NCBI GenBank assembly: GCA_043784965.1
Contig: JAYVXS010000106.1
Coordinates: 1 to 18,765 of the forward strand
Reading direction: 5' to 3'
DNA length: 18,765 nt
Source: JAYTQQ01 sp043784965
Lineage (GTDB): Bacteria > Bdellovibrionota > Bdellovibrionia > Bdellovibrionales > JAMPXM01
The notes beneath the pieces were generated by a model. The model saw nothing but the letters and a program-made list of their open reading frames with translations, did not search any database and was not told the DNA's origin. Made by a program: the position numbers and the translations under genes. Numbering within the stretch: the first letter of the stretch is position 1; each line of letters starts with the position of its first letter. This document shows positions 1-6,866 of the stretch, one piece after another.

Positions 1-394
1 ATGGATCACTGAGCCGACTCCCACTCAGAACTTGTTACTTTTGAGTTTGGCGCAAAATTACGTCACCGTAAAGTTATCTTTCGACAGCATGCATGGAGGA
101 ATCAATTTGCCTCTTGGACAAACTATAAAAGTTCTAGAAGAAAAGCGTATAGACTTTGTTATTGCGATTACTGAGTCAACTCAACAAGAATTTTTAAAAA
201 CGCGATCCCAATGTAGCTTTGTTCCCGATTCAAAAATTATTTTTCAGCAAAAAACCACTAACATAAAAGAACTAATTAAACCTGAGATTGGTGTGGTTAG
301 AGTGAATGGAACTTTAACTCGAACATTAACTGCAAAAAGCACTTTTCAGATTTTACCGATAACAAAAAATAAAGATTCTGAGGGTGTCGCGTGA
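1..394 (+). CDS. 3' part of a type-2 periplasmic solute-binding-like protein (5' end outside window)
   Basis: The reading frame (frame of base 2) is open to the left edge, so the true start lies outside the window; a TTG at 32 is in frame but I do not think it is the start. The visible ~130 residues resemble the first lobe of polar amino-acid (SBP_bac_3-like) binding proteins: the order 'TIKVLEEKRIDFVIAITEST', a segment resembling the usual 'yvff+k' strand, then 'EIGVVRVNG', matches the family pattern in which a (G/K)RID element is followed by IGVVRG. About 30 residues later the protein stops, whereas the family normally continues with the rest of the second lobe, so this looks like a single-lobe or truncated version. 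Its stop overlaps the GTG start of the next gene (GTGA), making it the first visible member of the binding-protein/two-component operon. Role inferred: ligand sensing or uptake in the periplasm. Homology is judged by eye only. Confidence 0.5.
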   Translation, partial: WITEPTPTQNLLLLSLAQNYVTVKLSFDSMHGGINLPLGQTIKVLEEKRIDFVIAITESTQQEFLKTRSQCSFVPDSKIIFQQKTTNIKELIKPEIGVVRVNGTLTRTLTAKSTFQILPITKNKDSEGVA

Positions 395-1539
395 GGTATT
401 CATCACTCATAATTTTACTCATTTGTTTTAGCATAACCGGCAAGGTGTGGGCAAAAGATATCACCGTCGGCCTTGCTTCAAATTTTAGCGAAGTCAGTTC
501 AAGTTCATCGAATCCATTCGGTGACTACTTTCGGAACGGCATTAAACTTGCCATCGAGGACGCTAAAACGAAACTCGATAAAAAGTCGATTGTTGTCAAA
601 ACTCAAGAGTTCGACTATGGAACATCAGAAGCTCGAGTTTTAGAAGTAGCCAAAAACGCTAACGCTTCTCAAATCGTCGCTATCATTGGTTACAGCTTTT
701 CGTCCCATGCTCTTTTGGCTGCGCCGATTCACCAACAATCCGGTCTTCCGATGATTACTCCCAGCGCGACTGCCAACCGCATAGGCTCGCTAGGTCAGTA
801 CGTCCATCAAGCTTGTTTTGACAACACATTCATGGGTGAAGCTCTCGCGCATATTGCAGTTGGAAAACTTCATGCGAAAAAAGTGGCGTTGATCACAGCT
901 GTGGATTGTGCATACTGTACTGATCTCGCCCAAGCGTTTGAGACCGAGTTTAAAAAAAACGGTGGCGATATAACGATTGCCGTGAAGGTTCTGCAAAACG
1001 ATACTGATTTCACTAGTGTCTACGACGAATTAAAGAATCAATCGTTCGACCTTATTCTCGTTCCAGATCAGGAGCTTCTATCTGCTCGTATCATAGCAAG
1101 TCTTTCTTCTAGGGGAATCACCAAGCCATTTCTTGGTGGTGACGGATGGGGAAATGTCGGAGAAGAATTTTTCACTATTTTAAAAGGTAAAGAGTTTTCT
1201 GGATACTCAGTTTCTCACTGGCATCCGGACGAAAAGTCGACACGTTCTAAAAAGTTCGTCGCTGATTACAGCAAAGAGTTTGGAAAAATTCCTAATGATA
1301 CAGCAGTTCTTGCTTACGACTCGATGTCTCTACTGATCGAAGCTCTTTTGAAAACAAACGACTTTTCACGTGCCGGTGTAGAAAGAGCTATACAAAACAT
1401 AAAAGTATTCTCAGGTGTTACCGGGAAATTTATTTTTCGAAATAAGAGAGCTCCAATGAAAAGTTTAGTATTGCTGTCGGCGAACAACTCAAAATTTAAA
1501 GTACTTGAGAGAATTGAACCTACCCGAGGTGAAAAATGA
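391..1539 (+). CDS. LivK-like type-1 periplasmic ligand-binding protein
   Basis: A 382-residue exported protein with a GTG start that overlaps the upstream stop. Residues 1-21 form a signal peptide (hydrophobic 'LIILLICFSITG', cleavage after VWA). The mature part starts 'KDITVGLASNFS' and continues with features of the branched-chain amino-acid/amide receptor family (Peripla_BP_6): 'GIKLAIEDA' in the first helix, 'IVAIIGYSFSSHALLAAPIHQQSGLPMI' as the classic binding strand and loop (split here by position about 95-125), 'HAKKVALITAVDCAY' opening lobe 2, and 'LAYDSMSLLIEALLK' near the C-terminus. Length is normal for the family. No ABC permease or ATPase genes are visible nearby, and a histidine kinase follows two genes later, so the likely job is presenting a ligand to that sensor rather than transport. 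The ligand cannot be told from sequence. Confidence 0.85.
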   Translation: MRYSSLIILLICFSITGKVWAKDITVGLASNFSEVSSSSSNPFGDYFRNGIKLAIEDAKTKLDKKSIVVKTQEFDYGTSEARVLEVAKNANASQIVAIIGYSFSSHALLAAPIHQQSGLPMITPSATANRIGSLGQYVHQACFDNTFMGEALAHIAVGKLHAKKVALITAVDCAYCTDLAQAFETEFKKNGGDITIAVKVLQNDTDFTSVYDELKNQSFDLILVPDQELLSARIIASLSSRGITKPFLGGDGWGNVGEEFFTILKGKEFSGYSVSHWHPDEKSTRSKKFVADYSKEFGKIPNDTAVLAYDSMSLLIEALLKTNDFSRAGVERAIQNIKVFSGVTGKFIFRNKRAPMKSLVLLSANNSKFKVLERIEPTRGEK

Positions 1540-2072
1540 TTCGCGGTCAAAAAATTTTACTTCGCGCGATCGAGACCGAAGATACTGTAAGATATCATGC
1601 CTGGATCAATGATGAAGAGACCAATCAATGGCGTGGTTTATATCACCCAACTTCAAAAGAAGAGTCAAAAGAGTGGATTGAGCAGCAGAAGGTAAAGCGA
1701 CCGGATATATTAAGTCTAGCAATTGAAATTACAGGCGAGCATGTTGGATTTATCGGTCTACGTAGTATTGATCCGCGCTCAAGGCGTGCTGAGATTTGGA
1801 TCTATATTGGTTCGAAGCCTCACTGGAGTCAGGGAGTTGGCCAAGATTCTATTCAAACATTATGCGATTATGCTTATCAACAAATGAACCTTCATCGTAT
1901 TTGGCTTGAGTGCAATCCGGATTTCACACCCGTTGTGAGATGCTATCAAAAGGTTGGCTTCGCAGAGGAAGGCCGCCTTCGAGATGGCTACTATCGTGAC
2001 GGTAAGTTTCGGGATACTTGCATCATGGCTCTTCTTAGAGGTGACTGGCAGAAATTGAAAGATTTGCGATGA
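1536..2072 (+). CDS. GNAT family N-acetyltransferase (RimJ/RimL type)
   Basis: 178 residues, start ATG overlapping the upstream TGA, preceded by GAGGTGA. The opening 'GQKILLRAIETEDTVRYHAWIND' is the typical N-terminal strand and helix of RimJ/RimL/SpeG-type acetyltransferases. 'IGFIGL'-like strand is seen as 'HVGFIGLRSIDPRSRRAEIWIYIG' (around 70-93, read in pieces), followed by the acetyl-CoA pyrophosphate loop as 'SQGVGQDSIQTLCDYA' and the terminal 'CYQKVGFAEEGRLRDGYYRDG' motif of this group. It acts in the cytosol, transferring acetyl from acetyl-CoA to an amine; substrate unknown (protein N-terminus, antibiotic, amino sugar or polyamine are all possible). Being sandwiched inside a sensing operon between a binding protein and its kinase is odd and suggests that its substrate is related to the sensed ligand. 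Confidence 0.85.
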   Translation: MIRGQKILLRAIETEDTVRYHAWINDEETNQWRGLYHPTSKEESKEWIEQQKVKRPDILSLAIEITGEHVGFIGLRSIDPRSRRAEIWIYIGSKPHWSQGVGQDSIQTLCDYAYQQMNLHRIWLECNPDFTPVVRCYQKVGFAEEGRLRDGYYRDGKFRDTCIMALLRGDWQKLKDLR

Positions 2073-3436
2073 CCAGCCCAACATTGCGATCTAGTGCAAA
2101 TAATATTTTATTCGCAACTTTCGCTCTCATTATTGTTGGGTCTGGCGCGGTTATTGTTGGATATGCCAACGTCCAGGAATCAATGGCTAGAAATCAGGCA
2201 TTAGACGAAGTAACAAGAAGCTTGCCAAATCAAATTGATTCTATAATTCCATCATTTCTATTGCCTGAACAAAAAGACGGTGCGAATTTGATTCTTGAAC
2301 GTATAAAAACAAGCGAAGACCTTTCTTCAATTTCTATTGAGAACAGTCCCTTAGAATCTCATGCTAAGAATTGCACTCAGTCAGCGGCAGTCATGTTCTG
2401 CAAAACGAATGGTGAGATCATGATTTCGACTCCCATTACTGAGTCAGGACGCACATACGGTTATTTGGTAAAGGTTAAAAAGGCAAATCACGTTACGAGT
2501 AGTGATCTGCTCAAAACGTTTTTACTGACAAGCTCCATACTGTTTGTGGCTTTTTTAGGTCTTTTCGTAATGCTTGCGAGATTGCTGAAACAAATTCCTA
2601 CTGGGCTCACGTCTTTAGTAAATTGGATAGAGGACGACCTCAGTGGCAAACATCCGGAAAAACCTGATTTTAAAATCGCGGATCTTAACAACTTAGCAAA
2701 AAGTATTTCAGAAGTAATTGGTCGACATGACCGTGCTCGGGACCAAGCCATTGTCGGGCAGCTGACTAGCGGGATCATGCATGATATCAAGACTCCTCTC
2801 GCATCTGTAGTTGCTGCCACATCCTTAGCTCTCGAGCAGCCAAAAGATTCACCGAAGAGAAATAGCCGCTTAGAAAATCTGCTGAACGTTTGCGAAGCCC
2901 GGTTACCGATTATCGGAGATATCATCGAGTCAACTCTTGATGGAAATCGAGAGATCCATGTTGAAAAATCAAATTGCAGTCTCAAAAAAACAATTCAGAA
3001 TTCGTTAGGACTTACTAATGATCTCAGTCTGAATCGAAAAGCGAAAGTAACATTTGTTGAAATGAGTGAAGAGATAACAGCGCCACACGACTCAGTTCAA
3101 ATTGCTCGAGTCCTTACAAACTTAATAAAAAATGGTTTAGAAGCAGCACAAAGCAGGACTGAACCTAAGCTTCGCATTGCTGTTGAGGCTTTAAGCTCGG
3201 AAATTAAAATTAGCGTTGAAGATAACGGCCCTGGTATTTCAGGACAGACAGACAACGTGTTTCGCGTCTTTCGCAGTACGAAATCTCATGGGAGCGGTTT
3301 AGGACTTTTAATTTCTAAAAAAATTATTGAAGCCCATGAAGGACGAATTGATGTCGGTCGTTCATCGCGTCTAGGTGGTGCAAAGTTTGAAGTTTTCCTG
3401 CCGAATTATATTTCTCTAAACGAGGTAACATTGTGA
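2069..3436 (+). CDS. Membrane sensor histidine kinase
   Basis: 455 residues, ATG overlapping the upstream TGA by four bases. Topology: transmembrane helix about 13-34, a ~110-residue periplasmic sensor domain with no recognised fold (contains a CTQ...MFC cysteine pair), and a second helix about 150-172. The cytoplasmic part has the dimerisation/phosphoacceptor helix with 'SGIMHDIKTPL' (phospho-accepting His at residue 238), then a HATPase_c domain with N-box 'NLIKNGLEAAQ' (Asn 355), G1 box 'DNGPGI' (385-390), and G2 'GSGLGLLISKKIIEAHEG'. All catalytic boxes look intact. Partner is the adjacent sigma-54 regulator, whose start overlaps this stop. Signal input is probably through the binding proteins encoded just upstream; this is inferred from gene order. 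Confidence 0.93.
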   Translation: MTSPTLRSSANNILFATFALIIVGSGAVIVGYANVQESMARNQALDEVTRSLPNQIDSIIPSFLLPEQKDGANLILERIKTSEDLSSISIENSPLESHAKNCTQSAAVMFCKTNGEIMISTPITESGRTYGYLVKVKKANHVTSSDLLKTFLLTSSILFVAFLGLFVMLARLLKQIPTGLTSLVNWIEDDLSGKHPEKPDFKIADLNNLAKSISEVIGRHDRARDQAIVGQLTSGIMHDIKTPLASVVAATSLALEQPKDSPKRNSRLENLLNVCEARLPIIGDIIESTLDGNREIHVEKSNCSLKKTIQNSLGLTNDLSLNRKAKVTFVEMSEEITAPHDSVQIARVLTNLIKNGLEAAQSRTEPKLRIAVEALSSEIKISVEDNGPGISGQTDNVFRVFRSTKSHGSGLGLLISKKIIEAHEGRIDVGRSSRLGGAKFEVFLPNYISLNEVTL

Positions 3437-4860
3437 ACAAACTACCTCGAGTTCTTGCACTTGATGACGACTCAATTTGGCTGACACAATTATCCCTCAT
3501 CTTAGAGGATGAATGTGAGTTTGAATCTTACCCAACTATTGATCAGGGGCTTGAAGCAATTGAGAGAAATTTTTACGATATTATTCTGCTCGATTTAAAT
3601 TTTGACAACGACGTCCGCTCAGGACTTGATGTCTTTCGGCATATTTACGCGGCTGACCGAGGTGCTGATGTCATTGTTATTAGTGCCGAGACTAAACCAG
3701 ACCGTTTAATCCAGATCCTTAACGCGGGGGTTACGCAGTTTGTCCCTAAGCCGGCTCAACCCAATGAAGTTCGTGCCGCCGTGCGTGTGACACTCCAACA
3801 GCGAGAACTGCGTCTGCGCGCAATGAATATTGCTTCACAAGTGAACTCTGAAAACAGCGTAACTCATTTTATCGGTAGCTCTCCAAAAGTTCAATATCTT
3901 CGTTCAGAAGTTGAACGCATCGTACGTGACGGAACAAAAGACGTTCTTGTGATTGGAGAGTCTGGTACTGGTAAAGAAGTTCTTGTAAAAATGTTGGCCG
4001 AACAAGCCGACCCATCGAGGCGGCTGATGCCGATACATTGCGGAGCTATAAGTGACGGAATTGCTGAGTCAGAACTTTTTGGCCATGTAAAAGGAGCCTT
4101 CACGGGCGCAGATCGTGAGCGCGTGAGTGCTTTTGAAGCCGTCGGCGGAGGATTTATCTTTTTTGACGAGATCGGTGACATGCCACTCAATCAGCAAGCG
4201 AAGCTTTTACGTGTGCTTCAAGAGCGTACCGTTCAACGGGTTGGTTCTTTTGAAAATAAAAAAGTAAATTTTCGATCAGTCTCTGCAACAAACGTCGATC
4301 TAAAAAAAGCGATCGTTGAAAAAAGATTTCGAGAGGATCTCTACTACCGTATCGCTAAAGAAGTTTTAAGAATTCCGCCGCTTCGTGAACGTCCCGAAGA
4401 TATTCCGGAACTGATTCAATACTTTTTAGCTCAAGCGCCCGTTAGAAAAAGAAAGACAATCACCAACGATGCAATGAACCTGTTACAGACCTACACATGG
4501 CCGGGAAATGTTCGTGAACTAAAATCAGTCATCGAAGGAGTGCAAAGTCGATGCGTCGAGCCGGTCATACGTGACAAAGATGTTTGCCGAGCCCTTCCAG
4601 AGCTTGCTCATTTGGCCTCTACGCGGCTCAGGCGAGTTTTAATTGCCAGCTATGGCTCGAGTTTGGTTGAGGCTGAAAAAAAGCGCTATGAGCGCGCCAT
4701 CATCGAATCAAATGGCGATAAGACAAGAGCAGCCAAAAATTTGAATGTGCCGCGTGCAACTTTTTTTAGACGAGCAAAAGAGCTTGGCCTCGTAAACAGC
4801 AGACCAAAACCGCAAGGCGCCCTTATTTCAGAGAAGCTTCCTTCGATTTCACAAAATTAA
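3433..4860 (+). CDS. NtrC-class sigma-54-dependent response regulator
   Basis: 475 residues, GTG start overlapping the kinase stop (GTGA). Receiver domain 1-120 with acidic pocket 'LALDDD' (D11-D13) and phosphoacceptor Asp 54 in 'ILLDLN', plus the conserved Lys in 'VPKPAQ'. Central AAA+ domain: Walker A 'GESGTGKE' at 175-182, the sigma-54-contacting 'GAFTGA' loop intact at 221-226, Walker B 'FFDEIGD' (D245, E246), and arginine-finger region 'LYYRIAKEVLRIPPLRERPED'-type segment around 300-325. C-terminal Fis-type helix-turn-helix about 415-452 ('GDKTRAAKNLNVPRATFFRR'). It binds an enhancer and remodels RNA polymerase-sigma-54 when phosphorylated by the neighbouring kinase. Targets are unknown; a sigma-54-like sequence lies about 250 bases downstream of this gene. 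Last gene of the operon. Confidence 0.95.
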   Translation: MNKLPRVLALDDDSIWLTQLSLILEDECEFESYPTIDQGLEAIERNFYDIILLDLNFDNDVRSGLDVFRHIYAADRGADVIVISAETKPDRLIQILNAGVTQFVPKPAQPNEVRAAVRVTLQQRELRLRAMNIASQVNSENSVTHFIGSSPKVQYLRSEVERIVRDGTKDVLVIGESGTGKEVLVKMLAEQADPSRRLMPIHCGAISDGIAESELFGHVKGAFTGADRERVSAFEAVGGGFIFFDEIGDMPLNQQAKLLRVLQERTVQRVGSFENKKVNFRSVSATNVDLKKAIVEKRFREDLYYRIAKEVLRIPPLRERPEDIPELIQYFLAQAPVRKRKTITNDAMNLLQTYTWPGNVRELKSVIEGVQSRCVEPVIRDKDVCRALPELAHLASTRLRRVLIASYGSSLVEAEKKRYERAIIESNGDKTRAAKNLNVPRATFFRRAKELGLVNSRPKPQGALISEKLPSISQN

Positions 4861-4985
4861 AAACTGACTATAATTAAATTTAGCGCGTTCATGGCGTTTT
4901 CTTATACCTTTCGAAGACAACCTAAATATTCGAACTCGCTTTCAACAATATCTATACAGTCCTAACCTCACCTAAATAAACTATC

Positions 4986-5036
4986 GTGAGACTCTCCATT
5001 GATACTCGGTGAGACTGAGTCTCACCTTTGATACTC
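4986..5036. repeat. Palindrome with flanking direct repeats, likely protein-binding site cluster
   Basis: A perfect 9+1+9 inverted repeat GGTGAGACTGAGTCTCACC occupies 5008-5026. It is bracketed by two identical direct copies of TTGATACTC at 4999-5007 and 5028-5036, and a further partial half-site GTGAGACT begins at 4986. Spacing between the direct copies is 29 bases. The arrangement resembles an operator or enhancer for a dimeric regulator, iterons or a relaxosome/recombination site. There is no T-tract after the palindrome, so it is not a terminator. The candidate binders are the Fis-type HTH regulator ending at 4860, the possible ribbon-helix-helix protein at 16243 and the relaxase candidate at 14787. 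Confidence 0.7.
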
Positions 5037-5103
5037 CCTCAAAACTGAAAATTTGCTAGAGCTATCTGCAACTTATCTCGTTAATCCATCCATATCAATT
5101 CCT

Positions 5104-5119
5104 TGGCACTGCCTTGCAA
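5104..5119 (+). promoter_or_regulatory. Sigma-54 promoter-like sequence with a one-base-short spacer
   Basis: TTGGCACTGCCTTGCA matches both halves of the sigma-54 consensus (TGGCAC and TTGC), but only nine bases separate GG and GC instead of the usual ten. It sits about 45 bases upstream of the ATG at 5166, a sensible promoter distance, and a sigma-54 activator gene ends at 4860 with a palindromic repeat between. Because sigma-54 is strict about this spacing, I rate it as a tentative site. Confidence 0.3.
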
Positions 5120-5165
5120 TCTAATAAGGGGGAAGCACTTACGCTTCTTTGAAACCGGAGGGTTT

Positions 5166-5450
5166 ATGTTAAATGCAGATTGTTCACCTTATTTCGATAC
5201 ATGTCCACGTTGCGGTGACGGCGGACTTCAAAGATTCTCAACTCATAGCTATTGTGTAGGTTGCAACTACAGCGACTCATACGCCGAAGGCGACAATCTT
5301 TCAATTCCAAAATGGGCACTCGATGCTCTCGCTAACGAGAAAAAAAATAAAAAGCCAAAACTCGCTTTAATACTCAACCAAAAACTGCGGTCAAGCTTGA
5401 ACATTTCACCGCCCCGTTCAATTTACGAAATTCCCGAAGAGGCTTCGTAA
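5166..5450 (+). CDS. Small zinc-ribbon protein of unknown function
   Basis: 94 residues. The ATG at 5166 is chosen because GGAGGG lies just upstream (5157-5162); the in-frame ATG at 5103 has no such signal and overlaps the sigma-54-like sequence. Residues 13-33 form a compact four-cysteine zinc ribbon, C13-P-R-C16 and C30-V-G-C33, of the kind used in small DNA- or RNA-binding or protein-docking modules. After it comes an acidic/polar stretch and a lysine-rich segment 'NEKKNKKPKLALIL'. It is the first gene downstream of the repeat cluster and heads the small-gene block before the conjugation genes. A regulatory or relaxosome accessory role is conceivable, but I do not recognise the family. Confidence 0.65.
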   Translation: MLNADCSPYFDTCPRCGDGGLQRFSTHSYCVGCNYSDSYAEGDNLSIPKWALDALANEKKNKKPKLALILNQKLRSSLNISPPRSIYEIPEEAS

Positions 5451-5490
5451 AATATCTATTAACAACTCAAACAGAGAAAAGGATTTTTAA

Positions 5491-5745
5491 ATGAAATCAA
5501 TTGTTCAAGCCCTAAATATTAAAACCAGAGCTCAAGCTCTGACACTCGTGCAGAGTTTAGAATCCGTGCCCCTCGAAACGAAAAAATATTTTCTGATGAG
5601 AGTCCTCGTTCGAATTTGGAATCATACCTTCGGCGCTTTGAAGCGAGGTACTGATCTTAATCTGGAGCAGTGGAGGCAACTTGAATATAGAAATGAATTC
5701 GTTACCCGCGAGGGTGAGCGCATGAATCACTTTGGTATTCGTTGA
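5491..5745 (+). CDS. Small hypothetical protein (84 aa)
   Basis: ATG with AAAGGA upstream at usual spacing. Soluble, basic protein with no signal peptide or membrane helix. It has a helical N-terminal half ('TRAQALTLVQSLESVPLE') and a C-terminal half containing 'DLNLEQWRQLEYRN' and 'EGERMNHFG'. A similar order of elements (FL..., DL..W..IE, E...HF) appears in the next gene at 5806, so the two could be distant relatives. I do not recognise the family. Position in the small-gene block ahead of the pilin gene suggests that it is expressed with the conjugative module, but there is no evidence of function. Confidence 0.6.
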   Translation: MKSIVQALNIKTRAQALTLVQSLESVPLETKKYFLMRVLVRIWNHTFGALKRGTDLNLEQWRQLEYRNEFVTREGERMNHFGIR

Positions 5746-5805
5746 AAATATAAAGTCACTTGATAGCAGGCCCTTTGCGAAAATTTAAAACCAATGGAGA
5801 TTTAA

Positions 5806-6051
5806 ATGAACGAAACAATTCACTATAAAGCCAACATCAAAGTTGAGCCTGTTACGCTTCTCGACACAATCGAGATTGAAAATGATAAAGGTAGGTCTAA
5901 AAGATCACCGAAATCATTTCTCTCAAAGTTAACAAGATTGTGTTTACCACGAAAAGATTTTGATCTTCATGACTGGGAACGGATTGAACCTCAGCCAAAA
6001 TACTTAGGCTCTTCGGAATATGAGAGGCATTTCAACGGCGGCCATAAATGA
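5806..6051 (+). CDS. Small hypothetical protein (81 aa)
   Basis: ATG preceded by GGAG (TGGAGATTTAA). Basic central part ('KGRSKRSPKSFLSKLTRL') and a C-terminal 'DLHDWERIEPQP' followed by 'SEYERHFNGGHK'. It shares the pattern FL..L.R...DL..W..IE...E...HF with the preceding 84-aa protein, hinting at a duplicated pair, though this is only an eye alignment. Its stop overlaps the next gene's start (ATGA at 6048), so the two are translationally coupled. Function unknown. Confidence 0.6.
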   Translation: MNETIHYKANIKVEPVTLLDTIEIENDKGRSKRSPKSFLSKLTRLCLPRKDFDLHDWERIEPQPKYLGSSEYERHFNGGHK

Positions 6052-6239
6052 GAAACGAGCTTCTCGCCTCGCGAATGAGATATTTGGTTTCCGCTATCAA
6101 AAGCTTAAGAAACTTAATCTCGACTAAAGAGATGGCAGCCAATCCGTCTCTGCTAAAACAATTTGAATTAGTTGAGTGGCAGCTCAGAAAAATGGAGGAG
6201 ATCTATGAGTCAGCAAAAGAAAATAGATCAGCTTCATAG
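6048..6239 (+). CDS. Small hypothetical helical protein (63 aa)
   Basis: Start ATG overlaps the upstream TGA by four bases. The sequence is basic at the start and is predicted to be mostly helical with heptad-like hydrophobics ('RMRYLVSAIKSLRNLIS', 'FELVEWQLRKMEEIYES'). It overlaps the following gene by 35 bases in a different frame, and that gene's Shine-Dalgarno lies inside this one. No family recognised; possibly a small regulatory or assembly partner. Confidence 0.5.
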   Translation: MRNELLASRMRYLVSAIKSLRNLISTKEMAANPSLLKQFELVEWQLRKMEEIYESAKENRSAS

Positions 6240-6396
6240 AACAAAACTCGAAGCACTTCAGTCTAGTTACAAAGATTTGACCGACAGCATTTCAGAAGAG
6301 GAATTAGTATTTAACAAAATTCTTCGACGCGAAATTCGTAAAGTGCGAAGGCAGATGAAACTCATAGGAGACATGAGTCAAAGCTTTGATTACTAA
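6205..6396 (+). CDS. Small hypothetical coiled-coil-like protein (63 aa)
   Basis: The ATG at 6205 is preferred over an earlier in-frame GTG-type start at 6172 because GGAGGAG (6194-6200) lies directly upstream. The product is highly charged and helical throughout ('QQKKIDQLHRTKLEALQSSY', 'LRREIRKVRRQMKL'), consistent with a short coiled coil. The start lies 35 bases inside the previous gene, in another frame. Similar in size and character to its upstream neighbour, so the pair may form a hetero-oligomer; this is speculation. No known family. Confidence 0.5.
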   Translation: MSQQKKIDQLHRTKLEALQSSYKDLTDSISEEELVFNKILRREIRKVRRQMKLIGDMSQSFDY

Positions 6397-6443
6397 AACA
6401 AAATAGTCTCGCTGTTCTTAAAATATAAAAAAGAGGATTGAAA

Positions 6444-6791
6444 ATGAACCACATGAGATTTGAAATTTATAGAGGCCGTGAAATTAACGGCGCACTTTCG
6501 TCATTAAGACTTTGTGGGTATGCATTTCAAAATGAAAACGAAACGCATTATCGAATTAAATTATTCACGCTCTGCGACCAAACATTCTATATGTCGAAAA
6601 ATATGGGCGCGGGCTACACTTTATTTTCAAAAATGATCGTTCACGAGGATGGAAAATCTAGTTTTCAGAACCCTATTGGGTTTGCTAAGGTTATGGATCA
6701 CGTCAGAACACATATCTACGTGAAGTTTTCTGATCTGGGATCTCACATGTTCATGAGCCTGTATCCATCTGGAAAAGAAGTTGCTGCTTAG
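6444..6791 (+). CDS. Hypothetical protein (115 aa), last gene before the pilin
   Basis: ATG at 6444 with AGAGG seven bases upstream; a TTG at 6438 is in frame but lies within the ribosome-binding region. The protein is soluble with alternating aromatic beta-like segments ('HYRIKLFTLCDQTFYMSKN', 'THIYVKFSDLGSHMFMSLYP') and a 'QNPIGFAKVMDHV' helix. No signal peptide, no membrane helix and no motif I recognise. Clear spacing and codon pattern argue that it is real. It sits 75 bases upstream of the VirB2-like gene and may be part of the same transcript. Confidence 0.6.
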   Translation: MNHMRFEIYRGREINGALSSLRLCGYAFQNENETHYRIKLFTLCDQTFYMSKNMGAGYTLFSKMIVHEDGKSSFQNPIGFAKVMDHVRTHIYVKFSDLGSHMFMSLYPSGKEVAA

Positions 6792-6866
6792 CAAATCAAA
6801 ATCTTTCAGACGCGAAATGGTTTTAGTCACCCTTAAAATCTCAAATGAAATTATGGAGTATCGAGC

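Larger units (their letters stand above)
4861..5165. other. Non-coding interval between the two-component operon and the small-gene cluster
   Basis: About 305 bases with no convincing ORF (a frame extends back to 5103 but the start at 5166 is preferred). It contains a repeat cluster (4986-5036) with a perfect palindrome, two copies of the octamer CCTAAATA (4921-4960 region and just before 4980), and a sigma-54-like sequence at 5104-5119. No clear intrinsic terminator follows the regulator gene; the only nearby pairing (CGC...GCG at about 4883-4895, then TTTT) is too short. This is the best place in the window for a junction between host-type genes and the conjugative module, or for an origin of transfer, but neither is shown by the sequence. 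Confidence 0.6.

Noticed and set aside
2488..2985. 165-codon open frame on the minus strand
   Set aside because: It is antisense to the transmembrane and phosphoacceptor part of the histidine kinase, whose motifs are intact.
4880..4900. Terminator after the sigma-54 regulator gene
   Set aside because: Only a three-base pairing (CGC...GCG) precedes the TTTT run, too weak to call.
5103..5165. Longer N-terminus for the zinc-ribbon protein starting at 5103
   Set aside because: There is no ribosome-binding site there and it covers the sigma-54-like sequence; GGAGGG sits directly before 5166.
4861..5165. Left attachment site of the element
   Set aside because: No stretch here was seen to repeat near the recombinase end (18640-18765), so an att pair cannot be claimed; the left end may lie outside the window.
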